Shown here: positions 1 to 5,947 of the stretch, in pieces
How the letters are laid out: every line of letters starts with the position of its first letter
Numbering within the stretch: the stretch's first letter is position 1
DNA from: an uncultured Sphingomonadales bacterium
GTDB lineage: Bacteria > Pseudomonadota > Alphaproteobacteria > Sphingomonadales > Sphingomonadaceae
Assembly: GCA_903868655.1 (NCBI GenBank)
Contig: CAIPWG010000203.1
Coordinates: 1-5,947 of the forward strand
Reading direction: 5' to 3'
Length of the DNA: 5,947 bases
The notes under the pieces: model-generated
Told to the model about the DNA's origin: nothing
Database searches by the model: none
What the model saw: the letters and a program-made list of their open reading frames with translations, nothing else
Made by a program: the position numbers and the translations under genes

Positions 1-51
1 ATCGATCACACCGAGGACCTTGATCAGGCAGAGCAACTTTTGAAACGTTAA
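1..51 (+). CDS. C-terminal tail of a truncated gene, possibly a KdsB-like nucleotidyltransferase
   Basis: Reading from base 1, an open frame encodes 16 residues (IDHTEDLDQAEQLLKR) and stops at TAA 49-51. The rest of the gene lies to the left of the window. The pattern of an acidic residue, Thr-Glu-Asp-Leu, then an Ala-rich helix ending the protein is typical of the C-terminus of sugar-nucleotide cytidylyl- or nucleotidyltransferases. In CMP-KDO synthetase (KdsB) and MobA-like enzymes this appears as D-T-P-E-D-L-x-x-A. Here the usual Pro is absent (H-T-E-D-L). KdsB would activate KDO for lipopolysaccharide core synthesis in the cytoplasm, but the identity rests on a very short tail and is an inference. 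The gene converges on ppk2 with only 22 bp between the two stop codons. Confidence 0.5.
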   Translation: MDHTEDLDQAEQLLKR

Positions 52-73
52 AAAGCGGCGATATCTTCGTGCC
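50..73 (-). terminator. weak candidate terminator downstream of ppk2
   Basis: On the minus strand just after the ppk2 stop, bases 73-57 can form a short imperfect hairpin: GG and CGA pair with TCG and CC around a 2-nt bulge and a 5-nt loop. It is followed by GC and then five Ts (54-50). The T run overlaps the stop codon of the converging gene. Five pairs with a bulge is weak for an intrinsic terminator, so this is only a candidate. Confidence 0.3.
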
Positions 74-1000
74 TTACCAGATTTCCGGAACGAACATGTC
101 ATCCGGAATGGGGTGACGGATGTAATCTGGATTGCGCACACGCGGTGGCAGAACGACCGTCGGCTTTTCCACATCATCATAATTCACCTGGCTCAACAGG
201 TGCGCGATGCAATTCAACCGCGCGCGGCGCTTGTCATCGGCGTGAACCACCCACCACGGTGCCTCGGGAATATGCGTGTGCTCCAGCATCGCTTCTTTGG
301 CGCGGGTATAGTCCTCCCAGCGGCGACGGCTTTCGACATCCATCGGTGACAATTTCCATTGCTTCAATGGATCGTGAATTCGCATGTGAAACCGGAACTG
401 CTGTTCGGCATCGGTTATCGAAAACCAGTATTTAACGAGGATAATGCCCGACCGCACCAGCATTCGTTCAAATTCGGGCACTGAGCGAAAGAACTCCTCG
501 ACATCGGCTTCACTGCAAAAGCCCATGACGCGTTCGACCCCTGACCGGTTGTACCACGACCGATCGAACAACACGATTTCGCCCGCTGCGGGAAGATGCG
601 GGACATAGCGTTGGAAATACCATTGTGACTTTTCGCGCTCTGACGGTGCGGGCAGAGCAACCACACGAACCACACGCGGATTGAGCCGCTGGGTAATGCG
701 TTTGATCGCGCCGCCCTTGCCCGCCGAGTCACGACCTTCGAACAGCACAACCATTTTCAACTTCTGCTGGACGACCCAGTCCTGCAAGTGGATCAACTCG
801 TGCTGAAGACGGAACAGCTCGCGAAAATAAGTCCGCCGATCGAGCTCGCCGACATGGCGCTGGGCTGCTTCGGCCAATTCGGCATCATCTGCCAGCATCC
901 CAAGCAGGCTTTCCGACAGTTCGGTTTCCAGCTCTTCGTCAAAGCTGTCTTCGATTTCCTGCTGCAAACGCGCGGCGGTCTGCTCGTTGAATTGCGTCAT
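74..1000 (-). CDS. ppk2: polyphosphate kinase 2 (PPK2 family, class I-like)
   Basis: This 308-residue cytoplasmic enzyme transfers phosphate between inorganic polyphosphate and nucleotides; class I members mainly use polyphosphate to turn NDPs into NTPs. The family's P-loop kinase features are visible. The Walker A loop is EGRDSAGKGG (residues 88-97, with K95), and Walker B with its following basic patch is FDRSWYNR (145-152). Further family blocks are the YFQRYVPHLP block (128-137), KYWFSI (190-195) and the RWEDYTRAKEAM lid region (227-238). Residues 14-45 form an acidic N-terminal helix rich in Glu and Asp ahead of the kinase core. About 300 residues is the usual length for a single-domain PPK2. 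The start at 1000 is preferred over the in-frame ATG at 1009 because AAGG (1013-1010) lies 9 nt upstream of it but directly abuts ATG 1009. The frame stays open far upstream to 1330, but that stretch overlaps the M28 gene and has no family similarity. A Pho-box-like site lies upstream. Class I assignment is by general resemblance only. Confidence 0.95.
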   Translation of the reverse strand: MTQFNEQTAARLQQEIEDSFDEELETELSESLLGMLADDAELAEAAQRHVGELDRRTYFRELFRLQHELIHLQDWVVQQKLKMVVLFEGRDSAGKGGAIKRITQRLNPRVVRVVALPAPSEREKSQWYFQRYVPHLPAAGEIVLFDRSWYNRSGVERVMGFCSEADVEEFFRSVPEFERMLVRSGIILVKYWFSITDAEQQFRFHMRIHDPLKQWKLSPMDVESRRRWEDYTRAKEAMLEHTHIPEAPWWVVHADDKRRARLNCIAHLLSQVNYDDVEKPTVVLPPRVRNPDYIRHPIPDDMFVPEIW

Positions 1001-1009
1001 GTTCGGCAT

Positions 1010-1015
1010 CCTTTG
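1010..1015 (-). promoter_or_regulatory. ribosome binding site deciding the ppk2 start
   Basis: The minus strand reads CAAAGG here. AAGG ends 9 nt before the ATG at 1000, a normal Shine-Dalgarno spacing. It touches the alternative ATG at 1009, which is therefore an unlikely start. Confidence 0.65.
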
Positions 1016-1041
1016 TCTCGGCAAAGAACTGGCTGCAGACC

Positions 1042-1059
1042 ATGACAGTACCATGACCG
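1042..1059 (-). promoter_or_regulatory. Pho box (PhoB-binding site) upstream of ppk2
   Basis: Read on the ppk2 strand, the 18 bases are CGGTCAT-GGTA-CTGTCAT. This is two 7-bp direct repeats with an 11-bp period, the known architecture of PhoB sites (CTGTCAT, 4-bp spacer, CTGTCAT). One unit matches 7 of 7 and the other 6 of 7. The site ends 41 nt before the ppk2 ATG, which leaves room for a -10 element, a transcription start and a short leader. PhoB sites normally take the place of the -35 element. Two points weaken the call: the spacer GGTA is less A/T-rich than usual, and I see no convincing -10 hexamer about 11 nt downstream. The functional link, phosphate-starvation control of a polyphosphate enzyme, makes good sense. 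Binding itself is inferred. Confidence 0.65.
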
Positions 1060-1160
1060 AACCGCATTCGATGCCTGCCGGCGCGCACTTGGTCAGGAAA
1101 GCATTTGCCCCACCCGACGCAATCGGCCTAGGTGCAGCGCTGATTTTGTTAGATGACAAT

Positions 1161-1165
1161 AGGGA
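1161..1165 (+). promoter_or_regulatory. ribosome binding site deciding the M28 peptidase start
   Basis: AGGGA lies 7 nt upstream of the ATG at 1173. The upstream in-frame ATGs (987 and 1053) lack a comparable site, and starting at them would bury the signal peptide inside the protein. Confidence 0.7.
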
Positions 1166-1172
1166 ACATTGG

Positions 1173-2585
1173 ATGAAATTGACGGGTCTGGCGCTGGGTG
1201 CGTGTCTTTTGGCCGGAACAACCTGGGCGCAAACCGCCCCTGTGCCGATGCCGCGCCACAGTGCCGATACACCTGCGCCCGTTGCTGCGGGTGTGGCGGC
1301 GCTGCGCGACCGGGCGCTGCACGATGACACGGCCTATGCCATTGTAACCGGCCTGACGACGGAGGTGGGGCCCCGCCCCGACGGCAGCGAGGCTGAGGGC
1401 CGCGCACGCGAATGGGCAGTGGCACGGCTCAAAGCGTTGGCCTTCGTCAATGTCCATATCGAACCTTACACAGTGCCGACCTGGCAACGCGGGCAAGAAA
1501 GCGCTGCCATCATCGCGCCGTTTGCACAGCCGTTGCATGTTGCGGGCCTGGGCAATTCGGCACCGACACCTGCCGGTGGCCTGACTTTGCCGGTAGTCTA
1601 TTTTGCCAGTTTCAACGACTTGATGCTCGCCCAGCCGGGCAGTCTGACAGGCAGGATCGCGTTCGTGTCAAACGCCATGCAGCCGACCCAGGATGGTTCC
1701 AGCTATGGCAGCGAAGGCCGCGCGCGGTTCCTTGGCCCCAGCGAAGCCGCCAAGCGAGGTGCGGCGGCAATCGTGATCCGTTCGATCGGCACCGATCACA
1801 CCCGCGCGCCGCATACCGGCGTCACCGATTTTGCCCCGGGCGTCAGCCCGATCCCCGCCGCCGCGCTGTCAGTATCGGACGCGGAAAATCTGGAACGCAT
1901 CGTGAAGCTTGGTCGCCCGGTCATGCTTCATCTGGATCTTGATGATCACCAGATTGGCATGCGCCCCTCGGGCAATGTTGTCGCCGAAGTGCCCGGCACC
2001 GATCCGGCCGCCGGGGTCATCCTGATCGGTGGGCACCTTGACAGCTGGGATCTTGGCACCGGCGCGATCGATGACGGTGCAGGCGTGGCGATTACTGCCG
2101 CAGCCGCGCATTTGCTGCAGGCCGAAGGTCCCCACCGCCGCACGATCCGCGTGGTGTGGTTCGGTGACGAGGAGACCGGCGGCTTTGGCGGGCAGGCTTA
2201 TGCCAAGGCGCATGCCAACGAACCCCATGCGCTGGCCGCCGAAAGCGATCTGGGCGCGGATCGCGTGTGGCGCTTTGGCACCGCGTTGCCTCAAAGCGCC
2301 AGCGCAGTGATCACGCGTCTGACCGCAGCACTCGGACCGCTTGGCGTGGTCCACGGCGACAAGCTGGTCGATGGCGGCACCGATGTCGAACCGATGTTGG
2401 CGACGGGCGTATCGGGCATTGATCTCAACCAGTCGGCGCTGCGCTATTTCGACTGGCACCACACCCCCGAAGACACGCTCGACCGGATCGATCCGGAACA
2501 GATGCGTCAGAATGTTGCCGCCTGGACTACGGTGCTGGCGATCCTCGCCGATGCGCCGGAAAACCTGCTGCCCGACAAGCATTGA
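1173..2585 (+). CDS. secreted M28-family zinc metallopeptidase with PA-like insert
   Basis: The 470-residue protein begins with a typical Sec signal peptide: MK, a hydrophobic stretch, and a likely cut after TWA at residue 19. It probably acts in the periplasm. The M28 co-catalytic zinc site is complete: H288 and D290 in GGHLD, D300 in AIDDGAG, catalytic E333 and ligand E334 in GDEETG, D359 in ESDLG, and H430 in HHTPEDT. Residues about 120-260, between the N-terminal part and the catalytic core, look like a protease-associated (PA) domain (around GRIAFVSNAM and GAAAIVIRS). This layout is that of the carboxypeptidase Q / plasma glutamate carboxypeptidase-like branch, which cleaves dipeptides or short peptides; the exact substrate cannot be read from sequence. 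Cys11 sits in a lipobox-like context (LGAC), but it is too near the N-terminus for a normal lipoprotein signal. The gene stands alone, divergent from ppk2 and convergent with parC. The start is supported by AGGGA at 1161-1165. Confidence 0.93.
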   Translation: MKLTGLALGACLLAGTTWAQTAPVPMPRHSADTPAPVAAGVAALRDRALHDDTAYAIVTGLTTEVGPRPDGSEAEGRAREWAVARLKALAFVNVHIEPYTVPTWQRGQESAAIIAPFAQPLHVAGLGNSAPTPAGGLTLPVVYFASFNDLMLAQPGSLTGRIAFVSNAMQPTQDGSSYGSEGRARFLGPSEAAKRGAAAIVIRSIGTDHTRAPHTGVTDFAPGVSPIPAAALSVSDAENLERIVKLGRPVMLHLDLDDHQIGMRPSGNVVAEVPGTDPAAGVILIGGHLDSWDLGTGAIDDGAGVAITAAAAHLLQAEGPHRRTIRVVWFGDEETGGFGGQAYAKAHANEPHALAAESDLGADRVWRFGTALPQSASAVITRLTAALGPLGVVHGDKLVDGGTDVEPMLATGVSGIDLNQSALRYFDWHHTPEDTLDRIDPEQMRQNVAAWTTVLAILADAPENLLPDKH

Positions 2586-2586
2586 G

Positions 2587-2616
2587 AAAAACCCTCCTCC
2601 GTCAGGGGGAGGGTTT
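2587..2616. terminator. bidirectional intrinsic terminator between the M28 gene and parC
   Basis: Bases 2589-2600 (AAACCCTCCTCC) pair with 2605-2616 (GGGGGAGGGTTT) in a 12-bp stem with one G-T wobble, closed by a GTCA tetraloop. On the minus strand the stem is followed by a run of five Ts (2591-2587, partly in the stem), a good terminator for parC. On the plus strand only three Ts close the stem before GG, so termination of the M28 gene is plausible but weaker. The stem starts 4 bp after the M28 stop codon and lies 15 bp beyond the parC stop. Confidence 0.8.
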
Positions 2617-2630
2617 GGTCCGGCATATAT

Positions 2631-4928
2631 TCACCCAAACTTGTTGTCGCGCGGAAAGCCGTTGGGCGGCAATCGTCCGGCCGCGCCGCGCGCCACTTTC
2701 CAGGGCAGCAGGTCCTTTTCGATACGCACGCGCCCGCTATCGCCGCCCATCGGCCAAGACAAGCCGTCTTCCAGCCGCAAGGTCACTGCGTCGGCCATAC
2801 CGCAGTCGCGATAGCGTTGCAGCGCGACGCCCTGGCCTTTGCCGAGCACCGGCACTTCGCTCAATGCAAAAATCACCAACTTGCGATTGTCGCCCATCAC
2901 GGCAACATGGTCATGCGCCGCCGCGATTTCGCGTACCACGGTCAATTTGACGCCTGGCTTGGTCGATACGACCCCACGCCCTTTGCGTGTTTCGGCCAGC
3001 AATTCGTCCATCTCTGCCGCGAAACCCCGTCCGGTATTGGCGGCAAGCAGCAATTGCCCGCCGGCGCGCCATGGCACCACCGCGACGATCTGCGCATCGG
3101 GGTCGATATCGAGCATTGTGCGGATCGGTTCGCCAAACCCGCGCGCGCCCGGAAGCTTGTCCGCACCGATCGTGTAAAACCGGCCGTTGTCGAGTGCGAT
3201 CAGCAGCTTGTCAGTCGTCTGCGCGTGCAACGCAAAGGCCGGGCCATCGCCTTCCTTGAATTTGAAATCACCATCCAGCGGCACGTGGCCTTTCGCAGCA
3301 CGAATCCAGCTGCGTTGCGAGATGATCACCGTAACCGGCTCTTTTTCGATCATCGCATCCATGTTGAATTCGCGCGTTGGCGCGGCTTCGGTCATCGTCG
3401 TACGGCGACGCCCCAACCGGGTTTCGGGGCCATATTCCTTGCGCAGTGCGACCAGATCGCGTTTCAGCCGTGTTCGCTGCCGCGCCGGGCTTTCGAGCAG
3501 CTTGTTCAGGTCGTCCTGTTCGGCCAGCAACGCATCGCGCTCGCGCCGCAGTTCCATTTCCTCCAGCTTGCGCAAAGACCGCAACCGCATGTTGAGAATG
3601 GCTTCGGCCTGGCGGTCGGTCAGTTCGAATTCGGCGATCAGCACCGGCTTTGGCTCATCCTCGTTGCGGATGATTTCAATAATCCGATCGAGATTCAGAT
3701 AGGCGATGATATAGCCGCCCAGCAGTTCGAGCCGGTTGGCAATCTTTTCCAGCCGGTGCGTCGCGCGCCGCACCAGGATGTCGATCTGCGCGATCACCCA
3801 TTCCTGCAACAGCAGTTTCAACCCCAGCACACCCGGGGTGCGCCGCGCGTCGAGCACGTTGAGATTGAGGCTGAACCGCGATTCGAGTTCGGTCAGCCGG
3901 TAGAGCGATTCCTTGAGCAAGTCGGGATCGACATTGCGGCTCTTGGGCACCAGCACGATGCGGATCGCGGTGTCGGATTCATCGCGCACGTCTTCGAGGA
4001 TCGGCAGCTTTTTATCCGCGATCAGTGCCGCAATCTGTTCGATCAACTTGCCTTTGGCGACCATGTAAGGGATTTCGGATATGACCAGTTGCCATTGCCC
4101 GCCACCCAGCTTTTCGATGCCGGTGCCTTCCCATTCGCCTGCTTCATCGCGCCCGGTGGAAAAGCGGCCCCGCACCCGGATCGCACCTTTGCCCGCAGCA
4201 TAGGCCGTGCTGATCGATGCCGCACTGTAGACCACCACCCCGCCCGTCGCGAAATCAGGCCCGTGAAACACGCTCATCAATTCGGCATGTTCGACTGCGG
4301 GATTGTCGATCAACAGCAGCGTGGCATCAACAATTTCGGCAACATTGTGGCTGGGGATCGACGTCGCCATGCCCACCGCAATACCCGTGGCGCCATTGGC
4401 GAGGAGATTGGGGAACATGCCGGGGAAGATTTCCGGCTCTTCCTCTTCGCCATTGTACGTCGGATGAAAATCGACAGTGCCTTCATCGAGCCCCGCCATC
4501 AGTCGCGCGGCCGTCGCGGTCAGCCGCGCCTCGGTGTAGCGGTAGGCGGCGGCGTTATCGCCGTCGATATTGCCGAAATTCCCCTGGCCTTCGACCAGCG
4601 GATAACGCAGCGCGAAATCCTGCGCCAGACGCACCATCGCATCATAGACCGAGGCATCACCATGCGGGTGATATTTGCCGATCACATCGCCCACCACGCG
4701 CGCCGATTTCTTGAACGCATCGGTCGGGTTCAGCTTCAATTGCCGCATCGCCCACAGCAGGCGGCGGTGCACCGGTTTCAAGCCATCACGCAGATCGGGC
4801 AGCGACCGCGCAGTGATCGTCGACAGGGCATAGACGAGATAGCGTTCCGACAGGGCCGCATCGAACGGCGCATCGACAATCGAGTCAAACGGATCGGGCT
4901 CGTCCCGGGTCGTGGTATCCTTGGCCAT
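2631..4928 (-). CDS. parC: DNA topoisomerase IV subunit A
   Basis: ParC, with ParE (not in this window), forms the type IIA topoisomerase that unlinks daughter chromosomes using ATP-driven double-strand passage. The 765-residue protein is close to the usual ParC length (about 750). The breakage-reunion domain starts near residue 27 ([30 protein letters not shown] in part). It includes the quinolone-site helix around [11 protein letters not shown] (86-96) and the catalytic Arg130-Tyr131 in [12 protein letters not shown]. The intercalating Ile191 lies in [10 protein letters not shown] coiled-coil stretch rich in Leu, Glu and Arg follows (about 440-505). A beta-pinwheel C-terminal domain runs from about 520 to the end and has no canonical GyrA box (QRRGGKG), only a [13 protein letters not shown] stretch. 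That absence supports ParC rather than GyrA. The position equivalent to E. coli ParC Ser80 is Ala92. The start follows a weak GGTAGGG-type site 10 nt upstream. The ferredoxin gene ends 85 bp upstream on the same strand. Confidence 0.96.
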   Translation of the reverse strand: MAKDTTTRDEPDPFDSIVDAPFDAALSERYLVYALSTITARSLPDLRDGLKPVHRRLLWAMRQLKLNPTDAFKKSARVVGDVIGKYHPHGDASVYDAMVRLAQDFALRYPLVEGQGNFGNIDGDNAAAYRYTEARLTATAARLMAGLDEGTVDFHPTYNGEEEEPEIFPGMFPNLLANGATGIAVGMATSIPSHNVAEIVDATLLLIDNPAVEHAELMSVFHGPDFATGGVVVYSAASISTAYAAGKGAIRVRGRFSTGRDEAGEWEGTGIEKLGGGQWQLVISEIPYMVAKGKLIEQIAALIADKKLPILEDVRDESDTAIRIVLVPKSRNVDPDLLKESLYRLTELESRFSLNLNVLDARRTPGVLGLKLLLQEWVIAQIDILVRRATHRLEKIANRLELLGGYIIAYLNLDRIIEIIRNEDEPKPVLIAEFELTDRQAEAILNMRLRSLRKLEEMELRRERDALLAEQDDLNKLLESPARQRTRLKRDLVALRKEYGPETRLGRRRTTMTEAAPTREFNMDAMIEKEPVTVIISQRSWIRAAKGHVPLDGDFKFKEGDGPAFALHAQTTDKLLIALDNGRFYTIGADKLPGARGFGEPIRTMLDIDPDAQIVAVVPWRAGGQLLLAANTGRGFAAEMDELLAETRKGRGVVSTKPGVKLTVVREIAAAHDHVAVMGDNRKLVIFALSEVPVLGKGQGVALQRYRDCGMADAVTLRLEDGLSWPMGGDSGRVRIEKDLLPWKVARGAAGRLPPNGFPRDNKFG

Positions 4929-4931
4929 GAT

Positions 4932-4953
4932 GGCCGGACCCTACCACCCGGCC
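4932..4953 (-). promoter_or_regulatory. possible hairpin presenting the parC ribosome binding site
   Basis: On the minus strand GGCCGG (4953-4948) and CCGGCC (4937-4932) form a perfect 6-bp all-GC stem. The loop is 10 nt (GTGGTAGGGT) and carries the only Shine-Dalgarno-like bases (AGGG, 4942-4939) upstream of the parC ATG at 4928. The stem ends 3 nt before the start codon. It could modulate translation of parC, but GC-rich leaders form such stems easily by chance, and no partner structure is evident. Confidence 0.3.
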
Positions 4954-5013
4954 CGGCGATGACAACCGGCGCGATTGCCTATCGGCGTGCTTATCCCGGA
5001 AAAAACATCCGGC

Positions 5014-5346
5014 TCATCTTCCCTGCATGTCACGAGCTTCATCGGGGATCATCACTTCGATACCGTCAAGGTCTTCGGTCAGCGTGATCTGGCAGGACAA
5101 GCGGCTGGTGCGGGTTACACCCGCAGCCAGATCCAGCATGTCTTCCTCATCCTCAACCGCCACCGGCACGCGATCGAACCAGTCGGCACCAATGATCACG
5201 TGGCAGGTCGAACAGGCCATCTGGCCTTCGCACGTGCCTTCCAGTGGCATGCCGGCGGCCTGGCCCAATTCGAGCAGGCGCTGACCCGCCTTGCCATGCG
5301 CTTCAAACTTGCGGCCATCGGCGGTAACGAAGTTGACTTTGATCAT
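5014..5346 (-). CDS. [2Fe-2S] ferredoxin, adrenodoxin / ISC type
   Basis: This is a 110-residue cytoplasmic electron carrier. Four cysteines at 39, 45, 48 and 85 fit C-x5-C-x2-C-x36-C, the cluster-binding pattern of adrenodoxin-type (vertebrate-type) ferredoxins, in the context EGTCEGQMACSTCH. The acidic stretch VEDEEDMLDLA (64-74) matches the helix these ferredoxins use to dock with redox partners. Relatives include bacterial Fdx of the ISC system, which supplies electrons for Fe-S cluster assembly, and ferredoxins serving P450s. The adjacent cysteine desulfurase 32 bp upstream favours the Fe-S assembly role. The start at 5346 gives the standard family N-terminus (MIKVNFVTADG). It is preceded by a GGGGAG-type ribosome binding site ending 11 nt upstream, inside the gap after the desulfurase stop. 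The longer open frame upstream overlaps the desulfurase gene and is not used. Confidence 0.93.
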   Translation of the reverse strand: MIKVNFVTADGRKFEAHGKAGQRLLELGQAAGMPLEGTCEGQMACSTCHVIIGADWFDRVPVAVEDEEDMLDLAAGVTRTSRLSCQITLTEDLDGIEVMIPDEARDMQGR

Positions 5347-5378
5347 CGCGTTGCAATCTCCCCCCGGCCGCAGGCCTG

Positions 5379-5947
5379 TTACACAGACAACCCTTGCGAC
5401 CGCGCCGCGGCGCAAATTGCCGCGATTGCCGTTTCGATATCCTCTTCCGTTGTATAGCGCCCAAAGCCTATACGGAGCGCGGTTCGTGCCAGTTTGTCCG
5501 AAAGTCCGAGCGCGCGCAAGACATGGCTTGGTCGGCCCGAGCCACTGGCACAGGCAGAACCGGCCGAAATCGCGACCATACGGCATTCCGACAAGAGCCG
5601 TCCGGCATCCAACCCATCAAGCCGGACATTGAGATTGCCATGCCACCGCTGTGTGGCGCTGCCATTCAAGGTCCACCCCGACAGCCCGGCCCGGGCTTGT
5701 TTCCACAACTTGTCCACATGTGCTGCATCGCTTGTCCGCAACGTTGCGCACAACTGTGCCGCTGCTCCAAATCCCGCGATCAGGGCCGGGCTCAGCGTGC
5801 CCGCGCGCAAACCCTGTTCCTGACCGCCGCCCACGATCAGTGGATTGAGCCTGACACCGTCGCGCACCCACAAGGCACCAATCCCCTTGGGACCATAAAG
5901 CTTGTGCGCTGAAACCGCGATCAGGTCACACCCGTCGGGCGGTGCCA
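5379..5947 (-). CDS. cysteine desulfurase, NifS/IscS family (C-terminal half, gene cut by window edge)
   Basis: This PLP enzyme converts cysteine to alanine and hands the sulfur, as a persulfide, to Fe-S cluster scaffolds or other acceptors. Only the last 188 residues are inside the window; the family is usually 360-400 residues, so roughly half is missing to the right. The first visible residues contain the PLP-binding lysine in SAHKLYGPKGIGAL (visible residue 15, codon 5903-5901). GGGQEQGLRAGT, a phosphate-binding and substrate loop, follows. The sulfur-accepting cysteine lies in SAGSACASGSGRPSHVLRALG (visible residue 132, codon 5552-5550), close in form to the group I (NifS/IscS) active-site loop. 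The Lys-to-Cys spacing is 117 residues, slightly below that of IscS (about 122). The frame runs open to the window end; a TTG at 5873 is internal and not the start. The ferredoxin gene follows 32 bp downstream, suggesting one transcript whose promoter lies outside the window. Confidence 0.93.
   Translation of the reverse strand, partial: APPDGCDLIAVSAHKLYGPKGIGALWVRDGVRLNPLIVGGGQEQGLRAGTLSPALIAGFGAAAQLCATLRTSDAAHVDKLWKQARAGLSGWTLNGSATQRWHGNLNVRLDGLDAGRLLSECRMVAISAGSACASGSGRPSHVLRALGLSDKLARTALRIGFGRYTTEEDIETAIAAICAAARSQGLSV

Noticed and set aside
987..1172. Upstream extension of the M28 frame to an ATG at 987 or 1053.
   Set aside because: It would bury a clear signal peptide inside the protein and overlap ppk2 (987) or the Pho box (1053). 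AGGGA at 1161-1165 supports ATG 1173.
1183..1205. Lipobox-like LGAC in the M28 signal peptide, suggesting a lipoprotein.
   Set aside because: The Cys is residue 11, too close to the N-terminus for a normal lipoprotein signal, while a good signal peptidase I site (TWA then Q) follows at residues 17-20.
1001..1330. Upstream extension of the ppk2 frame to give a 418-residue protein.
   Set aside because: The extra 110 residues are low-complexity Ala/Ser/Pro, overlap the M28 gene and would include the Pho-box region. The ribosome binding site and family length support the start at 1000.
4942..4969. Promoter-like TTGTCA and TAGGGT on the minus strand upstream of parC with 16-bp spacing.
   Set aside because: The -10 matches only three of six positions and would put the transcription start almost on the ribosome binding site. 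It is not convincing.
4989..5013. CCGGA...TCCGG hairpin with a T run just after the ferredoxin stop on the minus strand.
   Set aside because: The stem is only 5 bp, and the T run is in the loop rather than after the stem, so it does not fit an intrinsic terminator.
2817..5087. A 756-codon open frame on the plus strand running through parC and into the ferredoxin gene.
   Set aside because: It is antisense to a clearly real ParC whose catalytic motifs are all present. High GC and the codon usage of the sense gene suppress stops in this frame. Its product is an unstructured mix rich in His, Arg, Gln and Phe with no family resemblance, and it crosses a gene boundary.
5347..5586. Longer ferredoxin reading frame starting at 5586.
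   Set aside because: The added residues overlap the desulfurase in another frame and have no ferredoxin character. The start at 5346 gives the standard N-terminus.

Overview
The window is about 60% GC and densely packed. It carries four complete genes and two genes cut by the window edges, all readable as chromosomal housekeeping or core-metabolism genes. The proteins look alphaproteobacterial, probably sphingomonad-like: a 765-residue ParC, an adrenodoxin-type [2Fe-2S] ferredoxin next to a NifS/IscS-type cysteine desulfurase, a class I-like PPK2, and a periplasmic M28 peptidase. This placement is judged from protein character only; there is no rRNA or other marker gene here.

Layout. Bases 1-51 (+) are the last 16 codons of a gene whose tail resembles nucleotidyltransferases such as KdsB. 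It converges with ppk2 (74-1000, -), which encodes polyphosphate kinase 2. A 172-bp divergent region (1001-1172) separates ppk2 from a secreted M28-family metallopeptidase (1173-2585, +). That gene converges with parC (2631-4928, -, topoisomerase IV subunit A) across a 45-bp gap holding a strong, apparently bidirectional terminator. Upstream of parC on the same strand lie a [2Fe-2S] ferredoxin (5014-5346, -) and the C-terminal half of a cysteine desulfurase (5379-5947, -, running off the right edge). The desulfurase and ferredoxin are 32 bp apart and look like an operon for Fe-S cluster assembly. parC follows after 85 bp and could be read through from them or have its own promoter.

Most notable signal. 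On the ppk2 strand, 42 bp upstream of its best start codon, there are two 7-bp direct repeats with a 4-bp spacer that match the PhoB-binding Pho box (CTGTCAT-N4-CTGTCAT) at 13 of 14 unit positions. This suggests that polyphosphate use by PPK2 is under phosphate-starvation control. Smaller points are an alanine at the main quinolone-contact position of ParC and a possible hairpin presenting the parC ribosome binding site in its loop. I found no mobile element, CRISPR array, tRNA, rRNA, or sign of a new multi-gene system. The window is mostly ordinary core genome.
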